From Romeriopsis navalis LEGE 11480 (GTDB lineage Bacteria > Cyanobacteriota > Cyanobacteriia > Leptolyngbyales > Leptolyngbyaceae): DNA of 59,154 nt. The DNA lies in contig NZ_JADEXQ010000028.1 in NCBI RefSeq assembly GCF_015207035.1, positions 1 to 59,154 on the forward strand, written 5' to 3'. Under the pieces are notes generated by a model that worked only from the letters and a program-made list of their open reading frames with translations, had not been told where the DNA came from and searched no databases. Both the position numbers and the translations under genes were made by a program. Position 1 is the stretch's first letter. Every line of letters starts with the position of its first letter. This document shows positions 8,473-17,313 of this stretch, one piece after another.

Positions 8473-10080
8473 ATGTCAAAGTTGTGGTGTCTGATCAAGC
8501 CCTTACGACAATGGTTGATGATTAGCCTCTGTAGCTTGCTGTTTGTTTGCCTCAGCAGTGGGTCACGCCAGACGATCGCCCAAACCTTGCCACGCGTGAT
8601 CGATCAACCCACGCCCCAAGCCGAAGTCATCTTCGAAGGCCAAACCCTCTTTCGCCTCAGCAACGCGGGTGATTTCAAAGCCGCTGATCGGGCCGAACTC
8701 GTCATGCTGCGGCTTAACCAAGCCCTCAAAACTGGCGATGCCAACAATCTGCCCCAAGTGACGATCGTCCCGCAAGATCGGCTGCGCGAACTCGAACTCA
8801 ACGGCAAAACCCTGCTCACCGTCACCAGCCAAGATCTCCAAGGCACCGAAACCATCGTCCAACAAGCCGACCTCTGGGCTGAACAAATCCGCGCTGTACT
8901 CAACCGCGCCATCATTCAACGCAGTAGCGACTATATCAACCGCGCCATCTGGCTGGCGATCGGCATCTTCGCGGGGACGATCGGGCTACAAGTTTTGCTC
9001 AGTTGGCTGCGGCTGCGGCTGATGCACCAGATTGCCAAAATCACCGACAGCCACCCTGATAATCCCACCCCCTCCGTCTGGGCGATCGACCTCCTCATCT
9101 GGATTGTCCGCACTGGCATCTGGATCGCCTCCCTGCTCTATATCACCAACCAATTTCCCCTCACCCGGCGTTGGAGCTACGAATTCTCCCGCACCTTCGG
9201 CAAGAGCATCTCCGCGCCCATTCTGACCCTCGGCAACATCTCCTATACCCTGGTTGAGCTGATGACCCTCGGCGTCATCATCATCGCCTGGATTATCGTC
9301 ACCAGTCTGCTCTCCAGTTGGTTACAAAAAACCGTCCTCAAAATCATCCGCATCGATCGTGGCACCCAAGAAATCATCACCACCTTTGTGCGCTATTCGC
9401 TCATTCTCGTCGGGATTCTGGTGCTCCTACAAGCCTGGGGTGTGAATATCAGCTCCCTCGCGATTATTGCCAGCGCCCTGGGTTTGGGGATTGGCTTTGG
9501 CTTACAAGACTTAGCCAAAAATATCAGCGGTGGCTTTGTTCTATTGTTTGAGCGGTTGATTCAAGTCGGTGACTTCGTTGAAGTGAATACTAACAAAGGC
9601 ACGATCGAACGCATTGGCACCCGCAGCACCCAAATTCGCACGACCGATAATATCTCCATCATCGTCCCCAACGTCCGCTTCCTCGAAGAAGAAGTGATTA
9701 ACTGGAGCCATAGTAATCCGATCTCCCGCTTGCATATTCCGATCGGGGTTGCCTATGGTACCGATCCCTACCAAGTTAAAACGGTCTTGCTGGAAGTTGC
9801 CGATAGCCATGCGGACGTACTCAGCGGCCCGGCTCCCCAGGTATTCTTCAAGGAATTTGGCGATAACTCCCTCAACTTTGAATTGCTGGTCTGGACTGAG
9901 CATCCCGATCGCCAACTCACCCTGATCAGCGACCTCAACTACCGCATTCATGACATCCTCAAAACCCAAAATATTGAAGTGCCTTTCCCCCAGCGCGACC
10001 TGCATATTAAATCGGCCCAGCTCTCCCTCTCGCCGGAAATCGAGCAGGCATTACGCAAGCACTTAGACCCCGAGGCTTAG
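8473..10080 (+). CDS. MscS-family mechanosensitive ion channel with secreted N-terminal domain
   Basis: 535 residues. A signal peptide (core WLMISLCSLLFVCLSS, then IAQT) is followed by a soluble domain of about 110 residues (35-150), then membrane segments near 160-180 (AIWLAIGIFAGTIGLQVLLS), 205-230, 255-285 and 310-330. The pore-lining helix is recognisable in ASALGLGIGFGLQDLAKNIS, followed by the MscS beta domain start LIQVGDFVEV and the alpha/beta vestibule up to RDLHIKS. The family opens on membrane tension and releases solutes after osmotic downshift. The extra N-terminal domain makes it longer than E. coli MscS (286 residues) and similar in plan to larger cyanobacterial members. It sits in the inner membrane. 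A role in releasing the glucosylglycerate made by genes at 38-42 kb is possible but inferred only. Confidence 0.92.
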   Translation: MSKLWCLIKPLRQWLMISLCSLLFVCLSSGSRQTIAQTLPRVIDQPTPQAEVIFEGQTLFRLSNAGDFKAADRAELVMLRLNQALKTGDANNLPQVTIVPQDRLRELELNGKTLLTVTSQDLQGTETIVQQADLWAEQIRAVLNRAIIQRSSDYINRAIWLAIGIFAGTIGLQVLLSWLRLRLMHQIAKITDSHPDNPTPSVWAIDLLIWIVRTGIWIASLLYITNQFPLTRRWSYEFSRTFGKSISAPILTLGNISYTLVELMTLGVIIIAWIIVTSLLSSWLQKTVLKIIRIDRGTQEIITTFVRYSLILVGILVLLQAWGVNISSLAIIASALGLGIGFGLQDLAKNISGGFVLLFERLIQVGDFVEVNTNKGTIERIGTRSTQIRTTDNISIIVPNVRFLEEEVINWSHSNPISRLHIPIGVAYGTDPYQVKTVLLEVADSHADVLSGPAPQVFFKEFGDNSLNFELLVWTEHPDRQLTLISDLNYRIHDILKTQNIEVPFPQRDLHIKSAQLSLSPEIEQALRKHLDPEA

Positions 10081-10115
10081 TCGGTCATGGCTAAGTCGGT
10101 CCCTGCCGCGTTGCG

Positions 10116-10547
10116 TTACTTGTGATACGCTCCATTCTGCAAAATATTTTGGGCCCGATATAGCTGCTCAATCAGCAATAGCCGCGCCATATCGTGGGTA
10201 AAGGTCATTGGCGATAAGCTAATGCAGTGAGCCGATGCTTGCTCTAAATTGGCGCTAATCCCTTCCGGGCCACCGATCGCGAACACCAGCGATTCATCGA
10301 GGGTTTCCTGGGCTAGGAACTTAGAAAAGGCGATCGAATCCATGAGCTTGCCTCGCTCGGTCATGGTGATCAGCTTTTCCCGTGGCTTGATTAACGCTGT
10401 TATTTCTTGGTATTCCTTATCCTTGTTGCTGTCTTTAATTTCGACAACAGTTAGTCCCGGCAAGCGTTTGCTATATTCTTTGACCCCAGCATTAATCCAA
10501 TTGTGTTTTACCTTGCCAACGGCGATAATCTTCAGCTTGCGATTCAT
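10116..10547 (-). CDS. rlmH: 23S rRNA (pseudouridine1915-N3)-methyltransferase RlmH
   Basis: 143 residues, normal for this SPOUT methyltransferase. It methylates the modified base at position 1915 of 23S rRNA with S-adenosylmethionine. The knot signature VFAIGGPEGIS (residues about 87-97) binds the cofactor, and the C-terminal SPMTFTHDMARLLLIEQLYR segment and the YHK end are family hallmarks. The start ATG overlaps the stop of the upstream ABC substrate-binding gene as ATGA, so the two are translationally coupled although functionally unrelated. Confidence 0.96.
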   Translation of the reverse strand: MNRKLKIIAVGKVKHNWINAGVKEYSKRLPGLTVVEIKDSNKDKEYQEITALIKPREKLITMTERGKLMDSIAFSKFLAQETLDESLVFAIGGPEGISANLEQASAHCISLSPMTFTHDMARLLLIEQLYRAQNILQNGAYHK

Positions 10548-12139
10548 GATGCCTTTTTCAACTTCCAGAACGGCACTTTTTGTGTCACTTCCAGACTGGC
10601 GCCAGTAATCCCTTTTTGGACAAATAGATAATCCTTACCTTGCCACATGGGGATAAATGGCACTTCTGTCGCGACGATTTGCTGGAGCTGTTCGAGCAGC
10701 TTTTGCCGCTTGGCGGGGTCTTGTTCCTGCCGGCTGGCGGCGAGAAGCTGATTCGCCTGATCGCTAAAGTAAAATGACCCCCAAGCGGCGGACTGGCCGG
10801 ATTCGCAGAGTGTCTCAGCATTGCCTTTACTACATTCTAAGAATGGATAAAGGTAAGTATCTGGGTCAAAATAATCGCCACTCCAATCCAGGATAAACGT
10901 CGGATAAACGCCTTGTTCTAAGCGATTGTAGGCGGTGGTGGATTCAACGCTATTCAGTTCGATTTTGAGGATGTCACCCAAGTTCTTTTTGATCAGCGCT
11001 TTCAGGGTTAGCGCTGCGAGTTGATCATTGGTGATATTCGATCGATACCACAGCTCGATGACGGCGGGATTTTGGGTCGAGAAACCGGCTGCTTGCAATC
11101 GCGCTTTTGCCTGTTCAAACTTGCCGTCACCATAGGCTGCCTGGAATACCGGTTTCTGGCCTTTCATATGGTTGGGCAAGAGGCTATACAGTGGATCGAT
11201 TTGTCCGGCGAAGACGCGGGATTGGAGCAATGGCCGATCGACGGCTGCGGCTAGGGCTTGGCGGACTTCCAGTTTGTCGAGGGGGGCCGATCGTAAGTTC
11301 GGTACCAAGACACTAATGCTGCCCCCCGGCTGTTCAATCATTTGCCAGCCCCGGTTTTCTGCATCATCACGCAGGTTGCGAATTTGCTCGATCGCCAGTC
11401 CTTGGATGGCCAGATCGATCGAGCCGGTGCGAAATGAGTTGTAGAGGTTGGCCCCACCGGAAAGGAGCTGAATATCCACGCCGGGATTCGCGGGTTTGCC
11501 GCCCCAATATTGGTCAAACGCTTCCATGCGAATGCGATCGGTGCCAAATTTCGTCAGCTTGTATGGCCCGGTTCCGACGAATTCTTTGGGCTGAAACGCA
11601 TCGGCTTCAATTTTGTAGGCTTTGGGTGAAACGGCACAAGCGCCGGTGAAGGTGAGCAGCGTCGGAAAGGCGGTGAAGGGTTTTTCGAGCTTGATGGTGA
11701 GTTCGTATTCCCCCGAAGCGGTGACTGCTTCAACTTCGGATAAGCGGACGGGGGCGGAGCCCTTATTTTCGCGCAGGCGATTTAGCGAAAACGCCATGGC
11801 CTCGGCATTGAAGGGGGTGCCGTCATGGAAGACAACGCCTTGGCGCAGAGGAATTGTGTAGGTAAGGCCGTCTGCACTGACTTTGGGCAGCGCCGTGGCG
11901 AGCTGCGGTTCCAGGTCGTTGGTGCCGAGTTTGTAGGTGTAAAGCCGATCGCTGAGGTTGTAGAGCAGCATGCTGGCGAAGCTGCTGCTGGCGTCAGCGG
12001 GGTCGATCGTGCTGATTGTGGCTGTTGTTCCCAGCACGATGCGACCGTCGGGGGAGGCTGTCGGTGTCGATTGGCCACAGCTGACGGCCAAAAACGCACA
12101 GAGACAGAATAAAACTAGGGAACGCCACCACTTCATCAT
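10544..12139 (-). CDS. ABC transporter substrate-binding lipoprotein, SBP_bac_5 family
   Basis: 531 residues. A lipoprotein signal with lipobox LAVSC gives a lipid-anchored mature protein from Cys21 or 20 (two adjacent ATG codons). The family-5 fold of peptide, nickel and opine binding proteins is shown by RIVLGTTATISTIDPADASS at the mature N-terminus, FHDGTPFNAEAMAFSLNR near residue 105-122, FVGTGPYKLTKF near 190 and WSGDYFDPDTYLYPF near 420. It would deliver a solute, probably a peptide or similar small molecule, to an inner-membrane ABC permease; no permease or ATPase gene is in the window, so the partner is encoded elsewhere. The 3' end overlaps rlmH by four bases. Confidence 0.9.
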   Translation of the reverse strand: MMKWWRSLVLFCLCAFLAVSCGQSTPTASPDGRIVLGTTATISTIDPADASSSFASMLLYNLSDRLYTYKLGTNDLEPQLATALPKVSADGLTYTIPLRQGVVFHDGTPFNAEAMAFSLNRLRENKGSAPVRLSEVEAVTASGEYELTIKLEKPFTAFPTLLTFTGACAVSPKAYKIEADAFQPKEFVGTGPYKLTKFGTDRIRMEAFDQYWGGKPANPGVDIQLLSGGANLYNSFRTGSIDLAIQGLAIEQIRNLRDDAENRGWQMIEQPGGSISVLVPNLRSAPLDKLEVRQALAAAVDRPLLQSRVFAGQIDPLYSLLPNHMKGQKPVFQAAYGDGKFEQAKARLQAAGFSTQNPAVIELWYRSNITNDQLAALTLKALIKKNLGDILKIELNSVESTTAYNRLEQGVYPTFILDWSGDYFDPDTYLYPFLECSKGNAETLCESGQSAAWGSFYFSDQANQLLAASRQEQDPAKRQKLLEQLQQIVATEVPFIPMWQGKDYLFVQKGITGASLEVTQKVPFWKLKKAS

Positions 12140-12228
12140 GCTTACCCGTAAACCAAGGATGTATAGGAGTTATACCGCATTCAGCGGGACCAGGTCGATG
12201 CGGTCGATCGCCGCTGGTGATGACTGGT

Positions 12229-12600
12229 TTAGATTTCTTTTTTGGCTGCTTGCTCAAACCACTGTATGACTTGGGCGACGCTCAGGTCTTCGACGGTGCC
12301 TCCGGCGTTGGCAGCGGCTTCACTGAGGAGCTTCATGGCGGACAACACCAGCTTGGTCCAGAAGCTGCGGAAGTGGTCATCGCCGGCGTCTTGGAGGCTG
12401 GGATCGGCTTCGACCCATTTGGCGATCGTCGCGGGTTGTAGATGGGCGATCGGGGTGCCGGTTTCGCTGCTAATTTGCTTGAGCGATCGGAGGGCATAGA
12501 TCGCAACACGGGCGTTGAACTTGCCGTGGGATGTCAGCAGCGCGGCATCAACGGCGTTGCATTCTTCGACGGAAAGGAGTTCGGTGTTGCTGTCTAGCAT
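12229..12600 (-). CDS. Conserved-looking small soluble protein, function unknown
   Basis: 123 residues, acidic to neutral, no signal peptide or membrane segment, predicted mostly helical. I do not recognise a domain. The pattern of a helix-rich body with a hydrophobic C-terminal pair of helices (FWTKLVLSAMKLLSEAA, then VAQVIQWFEQAAK) looks like a real protein, and codon use resembles the neighbours. It lies 89 bases upstream of the ABC substrate-binding gene on the same strand and could share its transcript. Confidence 0.65.
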   Translation of the reverse strand: MLDSNTELLSVEECNAVDAALLTSHGKFNARVAIYALRSLKQISSETGTPIAHLQPATIAKWVEADPSLQDAGDDHFRSFWTKLVLSAMKLLSEAAANAGGTVEDLSVAQVIQWFEQAAKKEI

Positions 12601-12746
12601 GAAAAATTCGTGGGACTGATGAAAAACGTTACAGCTCTGGGCTGTTGATTGAGTATAGAAGGAAATGTCGGTTCTTTGGAATTCCTGACGCGGGATGAAA
12701 ACCTCGCTTATATTGAGAAGTGTAAAGTTGATTGTTCGTTCGACTC

Positions 12747-12944
12747 ATGAAACGCACGCGCCAAGATGGGGTGGAAAGCCTCGAAGATGTTCAGGATTTG
12801 GATCAGTTGGTGGTGGATAAGCGATCGAGCTGGCGGGCGAATAGTGCGAAGGGACGGCGGCGCAATCGCCGTTATGAAAATCGGATTTTGAGCCATGCGG
12901 ACGTGGCTGAGTACGAGGATTTGGCAGTTTTGGATGAGTTGTAG
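12747..12944 (+). CDS. Small basic protein, function unknown
   Basis: 65 residues from ATG 12747 (a TTG lies five codons earlier). It combines an acidic N-terminal part (GVESLEDVQDLDQLV) with an Arg-rich middle (KGRRRNRRYENRIL) and an acidic end (EYEDLAVLDEL). The basic patch could bind nucleic acid or the ribosome, but I recognise no family. It is divergent from the 123-residue gene. Antisense frames over the same bases look like shadows, being rich in Pro and low-quality sequence. Confidence 0.55.
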   Translation: MKRTRQDGVESLEDVQDLDQLVVDKRSSWRANSAKGRRRNRRYENRILSHADVAEYEDLAVLDEL

Positions 12945-12997
12945 TGGGGGTTGACTGCGGTGAATCGAGCCTTGAGTCAGCTTTTTTGATTTCATAG

Positions 12998-13304
12998 AAA
13001 ATATACGGAATTGCTGCCAAAATCCTTACCGTACTTGCGACCTTGCTCGTTTCGTTCATGCGCCGCAAACAGATTGCCAACTGGGGTTTAGAACTAGCTG
13101 ATGCAATGCATATTATGGTGGGTGGTTTCAGCGCATTGTTCCGGTGGATTTTTAATTTATAAATTGCTTACGGCCTTTGACCAACTTGAACCAATCGTGG
13201 ACCTCAAAGGGCTTGTCAGGATGTGTCTAGGTAGCGTTGCAACCATGTGGTTTGGCTTGACGGAAATTGTTAGCCTGATTCCCCCAAGTCAAAATACTCC
13301 TTAA
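12998..13304 (+). pseudogene. Broken gene for a small membrane protein
   Basis: Two overlapping plus-strand frames make one plausible membrane protein when joined. The first (12998-13162) lacks a start codon after its upstream stop at 12995 and reads AAKILTVLATLLVSFMRRKQ, then IANWGLELADAMHIMVGGFS and ALFRWIFNL before a TAA. The second frame (stop at 13304) continues with GGFLIYKLLTAFDQLEPIVD and later GSVATMWFGLTEIVSLIP. Hydrophobic segments and a basic loop fit a two- or three-helix membrane protein. A one-base shift near 13145-13160 and loss of the 5' end would explain it. Alternatively the second frame (ATG at 13101) is a small real gene. Confidence 0.4.
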
Positions 13305-13465
13305 AGCGACGTACTTGCAGTTGATTATGTGATCCCCCTGACATAATTGCCGCTCGATCGAGGCATCATAAGTTCTGATAGACTTTAAAGCCTAGATATT
13401 TACATTCTTTTCAGATATCCGTATCTCTACCTTTTTCGTTCCCTTACCTCTCCACGCACGCCGGT

Positions 13466-16400
13466 ATGGTCGCAATCCAATCAACCCCCGAGTCTCGTCT
13501 TGACCGCTACTATCAGCAAGTCAAAGCCGTCATTCTCGATCGCCAAAATCCGATCTCCGGCCTCCTGCCTGCCAGTACCGCCGTCAATGATCACGGCGAC
13601 TATACCGACGCCTGGGTAAGGGATAACGTCTACAGCATTCAAGCCGTCTGGGGCTTGGCCCTCGCCTACGGTAAGGCCGAAGTTGACCCAGGCCGCACCT
13701 TTGAACTTGAGCATTCAGTCGTCAAGCTGATGCGGGGTCTGCTGTTCGCGATGATGCGGCAGTCCGAAAAAGTGGAAGCCTTCAAGCATACGCAGTCGCC
13801 AATGGACGCGCTGCATGCAAAATACAACACGGCGATCGGCGCAACCGTCGTCCCCGATGATGGTTGGGGACACTTGCAGATTGATGCGACTTCGATTTTC
13901 CTGCTGATGCTGGCCCAAATGACCGCTTCCGGGTTGTCGATCGTTTTTAACCAGGATGAAGTCAACTTCGTGCAAAACCTTGTCTACTACATTGGCCGCG
14001 CTTACCGCACCCCCGACTATGGCATTTGGGAACGCGGCAATAAGGTAAATCACGGTAGCCCCGAACTTAACGCCAGCTCGATCGGGATGGCCAAAGCTGC
14101 ACTCACGGCAATGGACGGGTTCAACGTGTTTGGCATCAATGGAGGACCGGCCTCGGTGATCCATGTAATGCCCGATGAAATTGCCCGCTGTCGGATGATT
14201 TTGGAATCACTGTTGCCTCGGGAATCAAGTTCCAAGGAAGTCGATGCCGCCTTGCTGAGTGTGATTAGTTTCCCGGCCTTTGCGATCGAAAATCTCGATT
14301 TGCTCGATCGTACCCGCAGTAAAATTACCGATTGCTTAGAGGGCGCCTATGGCTGTAAACGTTTCCTGCGCGATGGCCATCAGACCGTGATTGAAGATAC
14401 GACCCGCCTGCATTATGAGCCAAGGGAACTGAAGCAGTTCGAGCATATTGAATGCGAATGGCCGTTGTTCTTCACTTATCTCGCACTCGATGGCATATTC
14501 CGGGGCGATCGTGATCAAGCCGCTGACTATCTCGCCAAACTGGATAAAGTTGCTGTTGAGCAGGATGGGATCAAGCTGCTGCCCGAGGTTTATTACGTTC
14601 CCGAGGAATTAGTTGACGCCGAGAAAGCCAATCCCCAGACCCAAATCCGTCAGCCAAATGATAACCTGCCGCTAGTCTGGGCCCAGAGTTTGTATTACAT
14701 GGGGCAAATGCTGCATGAGGGATTGATTGGCCCCAGTGACGTTGATCCGCTGAATTTGCATAAGCGCTTGGGTTCGACGCGGCGGGTAACGGTGCAAGTG
14801 GCCTTGCTGGCCGAAGACGAATCGTTGAAAGATCGCTTGGCTGCGTTTAATGTCCCGACCGAAACACTGCAAGAGATTGCGCCGGTACAGGTGCGGCAGG
14901 CCAAGGAACTGTCGATGGCCTATACCCAATTGGGCCATAACGACAAGCTATCCCTGACCGGGCGACCCCAGCGTTTGATGCGGAGCATGTCCACCTCGAA
15001 GGTGTACAAGTTTGGCAATGATACCTTTGTCTTTCTGCCCACTTCCTTGGAGCGCGATCGGTTCTATATCACCCTGGACTATCACTTCCTGATTTCTAAC
15101 TTCAAGAGTGAGCTGTCCTATATTCAGCGTCATTGGCGGCAGTTGGGTCGGCCCTTGGTCACGCTGATGATCACCCATGACATGCTGGATAAAGGCATGG
15201 ACACCCTGCTGAAAATGGTTCAGGAATTGCAGGATGGGATTTGCGCTGAGGTGCCTGTGAAGCTAGGGCCGATGAAGCAAATGATGCTGACGGCCAGCCG
15301 TGATCGGCTAGATTTCCTCCCAGATTTTGATGGTGCGGCCTATACCGAAGCGGCTTTTTATAAGCCTTACTTGCAGTACGAACCGAGCCAAACCGCCCCA
15401 TTGAGCAGTTTGCAGGAATTTATGTTGGAGCAGGAAACCGATGAATCGGCTCTGGCTCAGCGCTTGCAGGCGTCACGAAATTTGTATGAGAAGGTTGAGA
15501 TTCTGGCCACATTGGTCAACCTGAAGGGGTTGATGTTCGATACCGGCATCGGTGAGGACGGCGAATCGGTGCGGGTGGGCCGCTTAATCGATGAGCTATA
15601 CCGCAAGGCCAGTCGGGGTGATGCGAATGGTCGTCCCTATTGGGGAATTGTCCGCCGGGCTGCGGGTTTACTTGATAAAGTCGATGCCGCATTGACCGAT
15701 GCGGTGGCGGAAATTCTTGTACGACAAAAGCAAATTGCGGTGGGTTTGTCTTATTCTGAAGCGGCGTTAATTACCCAGCCGCTACCCCATAACGAACTGC
15801 TGGAAAAACTGCGGACGCTTTGCCGGGAAGATATTCGTGATCGAGTATTAACCCAGGAAATCTTGATCTATCTCAGTTCCCTGATGAAAGCGGAACCGAC
15901 GATGGTGCAGGGGTTGCTGACATTGCGGGTCGGGTACTTCATTGTATTGATGACCAATGACTTAGCTCAGGAACTCGAGGTGACTCAGGATGAAGCCTAC
16001 GAAAAACTGATGCAGCTTAGTCCCTACGAAATTAAGATGCGCTTGGCGCAAATTTTGTTGGGTTACGAGCAACGTACTCGCAGTGTCTTCCAGCGGGAGT
16101 CATTGCAATTGGGACTCAAGGAAGCCGAGATCGATTGGATTGTTCCGATCGACGAACCCGAAGATGCCCAGGATTGGCTGCGCTACCGCCAGATGGAAGG
16201 GGGGCGTGGGGGTGTGCCCCAGGATTTCTACCCCAGTGTTTGGAAGTTGTTGCATCACTGCAAGGGCTTGATTATTGGTGATAAACTCGAACGCCGGAAT
16301 CGCCTGGAAAGTGAATCCCTCGTGTTTGAAATGACCGCTGGAGAGAAAAACTTTGCGCTGCAAGTCGATCACCTGCTGAACAAAATTCCTGCCCCGGAAT

Positions 16401-16726
16401 ACCGGCATGTGAATATCGAAGCGTTGATGGAACTGTCGGTAATTATGGAGAAGAATCCCGATATCAAAATTCCGGACTACATTGTGCTGGATATTCTGAT
16501 CGGTCACGCGGTGCGTTTGGCTTGGCTCGATCGCCATCCCGAACATACGGATTGTTATGACGAATATAAAACTTCGGCTTGGTCGTCGTTTTATACCAGT
16601 TCGACCTATGCCTGTGCGGCTTTTGTCGCGAAGGCACTGCAATTCCTGACACGGTTGGGCCAAACCAGCGAAGGCCTGGATCATTCAGAAACCAGCGAAA
16701 CGGCTGAAGTTGCGGAATCCATTTAG
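13466..16726 (+). CDS. GH15-like protein resembling phosphorylase kinase alpha/beta subunits
   Basis: 1086 residues. The N-terminal half is an (alpha/alpha)6 glucoamylase-type domain: DYTDAWVRDNVYSIQAVWGL near residue 46-65, PDDGWGHLQIDATSIFL near 130, and YGIWERGNKVNHGSPELNAS near 185-205 match the pattern of the eukaryotic phosphorylase kinase regulatory alpha and beta subunits. The C-terminal half contains the long helical region also found in those subunits. The family is known in cyanobacteria as GH15-like proteins without a proven substrate. A role in glycogen or other alpha-glucan metabolism, either as hydrolase or as regulator, is an inference. No signal peptide: cytoplasmic. It is monocistronic. 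Confidence 0.85.
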   Translation: MVAIQSTPESRLDRYYQQVKAVILDRQNPISGLLPASTAVNDHGDYTDAWVRDNVYSIQAVWGLALAYGKAEVDPGRTFELEHSVVKLMRGLLFAMMRQSEKVEAFKHTQSPMDALHAKYNTAIGATVVPDDGWGHLQIDATSIFLLMLAQMTASGLSIVFNQDEVNFVQNLVYYIGRAYRTPDYGIWERGNKVNHGSPELNASSIGMAKAALTAMDGFNVFGINGGPASVIHVMPDEIARCRMILESLLPRESSSKEVDAALLSVISFPAFAIENLDLLDRTRSKITDCLEGAYGCKRFLRDGHQTVIEDTTRLHYEPRELKQFEHIECEWPLFFTYLALDGIFRGDRDQAADYLAKLDKVAVEQDGIKLLPEVYYVPEELVDAEKANPQTQIRQPNDNLPLVWAQSLYYMGQMLHEGLIGPSDVDPLNLHKRLGSTRRVTVQVALLAEDESLKDRLAAFNVPTETLQEIAPVQVRQAKELSMAYTQLGHNDKLSLTGRPQRLMRSMSTSKVYKFGNDTFVFLPTSLERDRFYITLDYHFLISNFKSELSYIQRHWRQLGRPLVTLMITHDMLDKGMDTLLKMVQELQDGICAEVPVKLGPMKQMMLTASRDRLDFLPDFDGAAYTEAAFYKPYLQYEPSQTAPLSSLQEFMLEQETDESALAQRLQASRNLYEKVEILATLVNLKGLMFDTGIGEDGESVRVGRLIDELYRKASRGDANGRPYWGIVRRAAGLLDKVDAALTDAVAEILVRQKQIAVGLSYSEAALITQPLPHNELLEKLRTLCREDIRDRVLTQEILIYLSSLMKAEPTMVQGLLTLRVGYFIVLMTNDLAQELEVTQDEAYEKLMQLSPYEIKMRLAQILLGYEQRTRSVFQRESLQLGLKEAEIDWIVPIDEPEDAQDWLRYRQMEGGRGGVPQDFYPSVWKLLHHCKGLIIGDKLERRNRLESESLVFEMTAGEKNFALQVDHLLNKIPAPEYRHVNIEALMELSVIMEKNPDIKIPDYIVLDILIGHAVRLAWLDRHPEHTDCYDEYKTSAWSSFYTSSTYACAAFVAKALQFLTRLGQTSEGLDHSETSETAEVAESI

Positions 16727-16741
16727 TAGATCGTCTGTATT

Positions 16742-16762
16742 AAAAAACGCTAAGATTTAGCG
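16742..16762 (-). terminator. Probable minus-strand terminator
   Basis: A 6-bp stem CGCTAA/TTAGCG (16748-16753 with 16757-16762) around a 3-base loop. On the minus strand it is followed by six T (A tract at 16742-16747). It would stop minus-strand transcripts running from the MHYT kinase gene antisense to the VOC gene, and sits just after the GH15-like gene. Confidence 0.4.
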
Positions 16763-16890
16763 AGATTGTGCGGGGAAATATTAGGCTAGGAGCAGCAAGC
16801 CGGTTGCGTCGAATACAGGCTTGTTGTGTCCAGTGCGTGTGTGCATCATTTTTCCGATGACATTTTCCCTGATGACTGAGGTGACAACCG

Positions 16891-17307
16891 ATGGAAACCA
16901 ATCCCAGCATTCTCTCCCATATTTCGATCGGCACGAATAACTTCGATCGTGCTGTCGCGTTTTATGATCAAGTTCTACCGACGCTGGGCTGTCAGCGGGT
17001 GATGGAACATCCGGGGGCTGTCGCCTACGGCAAGCGTTATCCCGAATTTTGGGTGCAGACCCCAATTGATGGGCAACTAGCGAGTGTCGGGAATGGTTTC
17101 CATGTGGGCTTTATCGCCGCGACCAAGGCGGAAGTCGACGCCTTTTATCAAGCCGCACTGGCGGCGGGGGCGAATGATGACGGTGCGCCTGGTGCCAGAC
17201 CGGACTATGGCGAACCCTATTATGGTTGCTTTGTGCGTGACCCCGATGGGCATAAGATCGAGGCGAACTATTGGGATATGGCGATGATTGAGGCGATGTA
17301 TGCGTGA
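16891..17307 (+). CDS. VOC (glyoxalase/bleomycin resistance) family protein
   Basis: 138 residues covering two beta-alpha-beta-beta-beta modules. The first module opens with SHISIGTNNFDRAVAFYDQV, giving the first metal-site His; the second has GFHVGFIAATKAEVDAFYQA and ends VRDPDGHKIEANYW, which gives the second His and the metal Glu. These features match small VOC proteins of the lactoylglutathione-lyase-like type often found in bacteria. The substrate is not determinable. The start is the ATG at 16891; it converges on the MHYT kinase gene with only six bases between stops. Confidence 0.87.
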   Translation: METNPSILSHISIGTNNFDRAVAFYDQVLPTLGCQRVMEHPGAVAYGKRYPEFWVQTPIDGQLASVGNGFHVGFIAATKAEVDAFYQAALAAGANDDGAPGARPDYGEPYYGCFVRDPDGHKIEANYWDMAMIEAMYA

Positions 17308-17313
17308 CTCGAC

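Noticed and set aside
9541-10005. 154-residue antisense frame inside the MscS gene
   Set aside because: Complement of a well-defined MscS domain; no start signal and no recognisable protein.
16100-16684. 194-residue antisense frame inside the GH15-like gene
   Set aside because: The sense strand encodes a conserved protein throughout; the antisense product is unlikely sequence.
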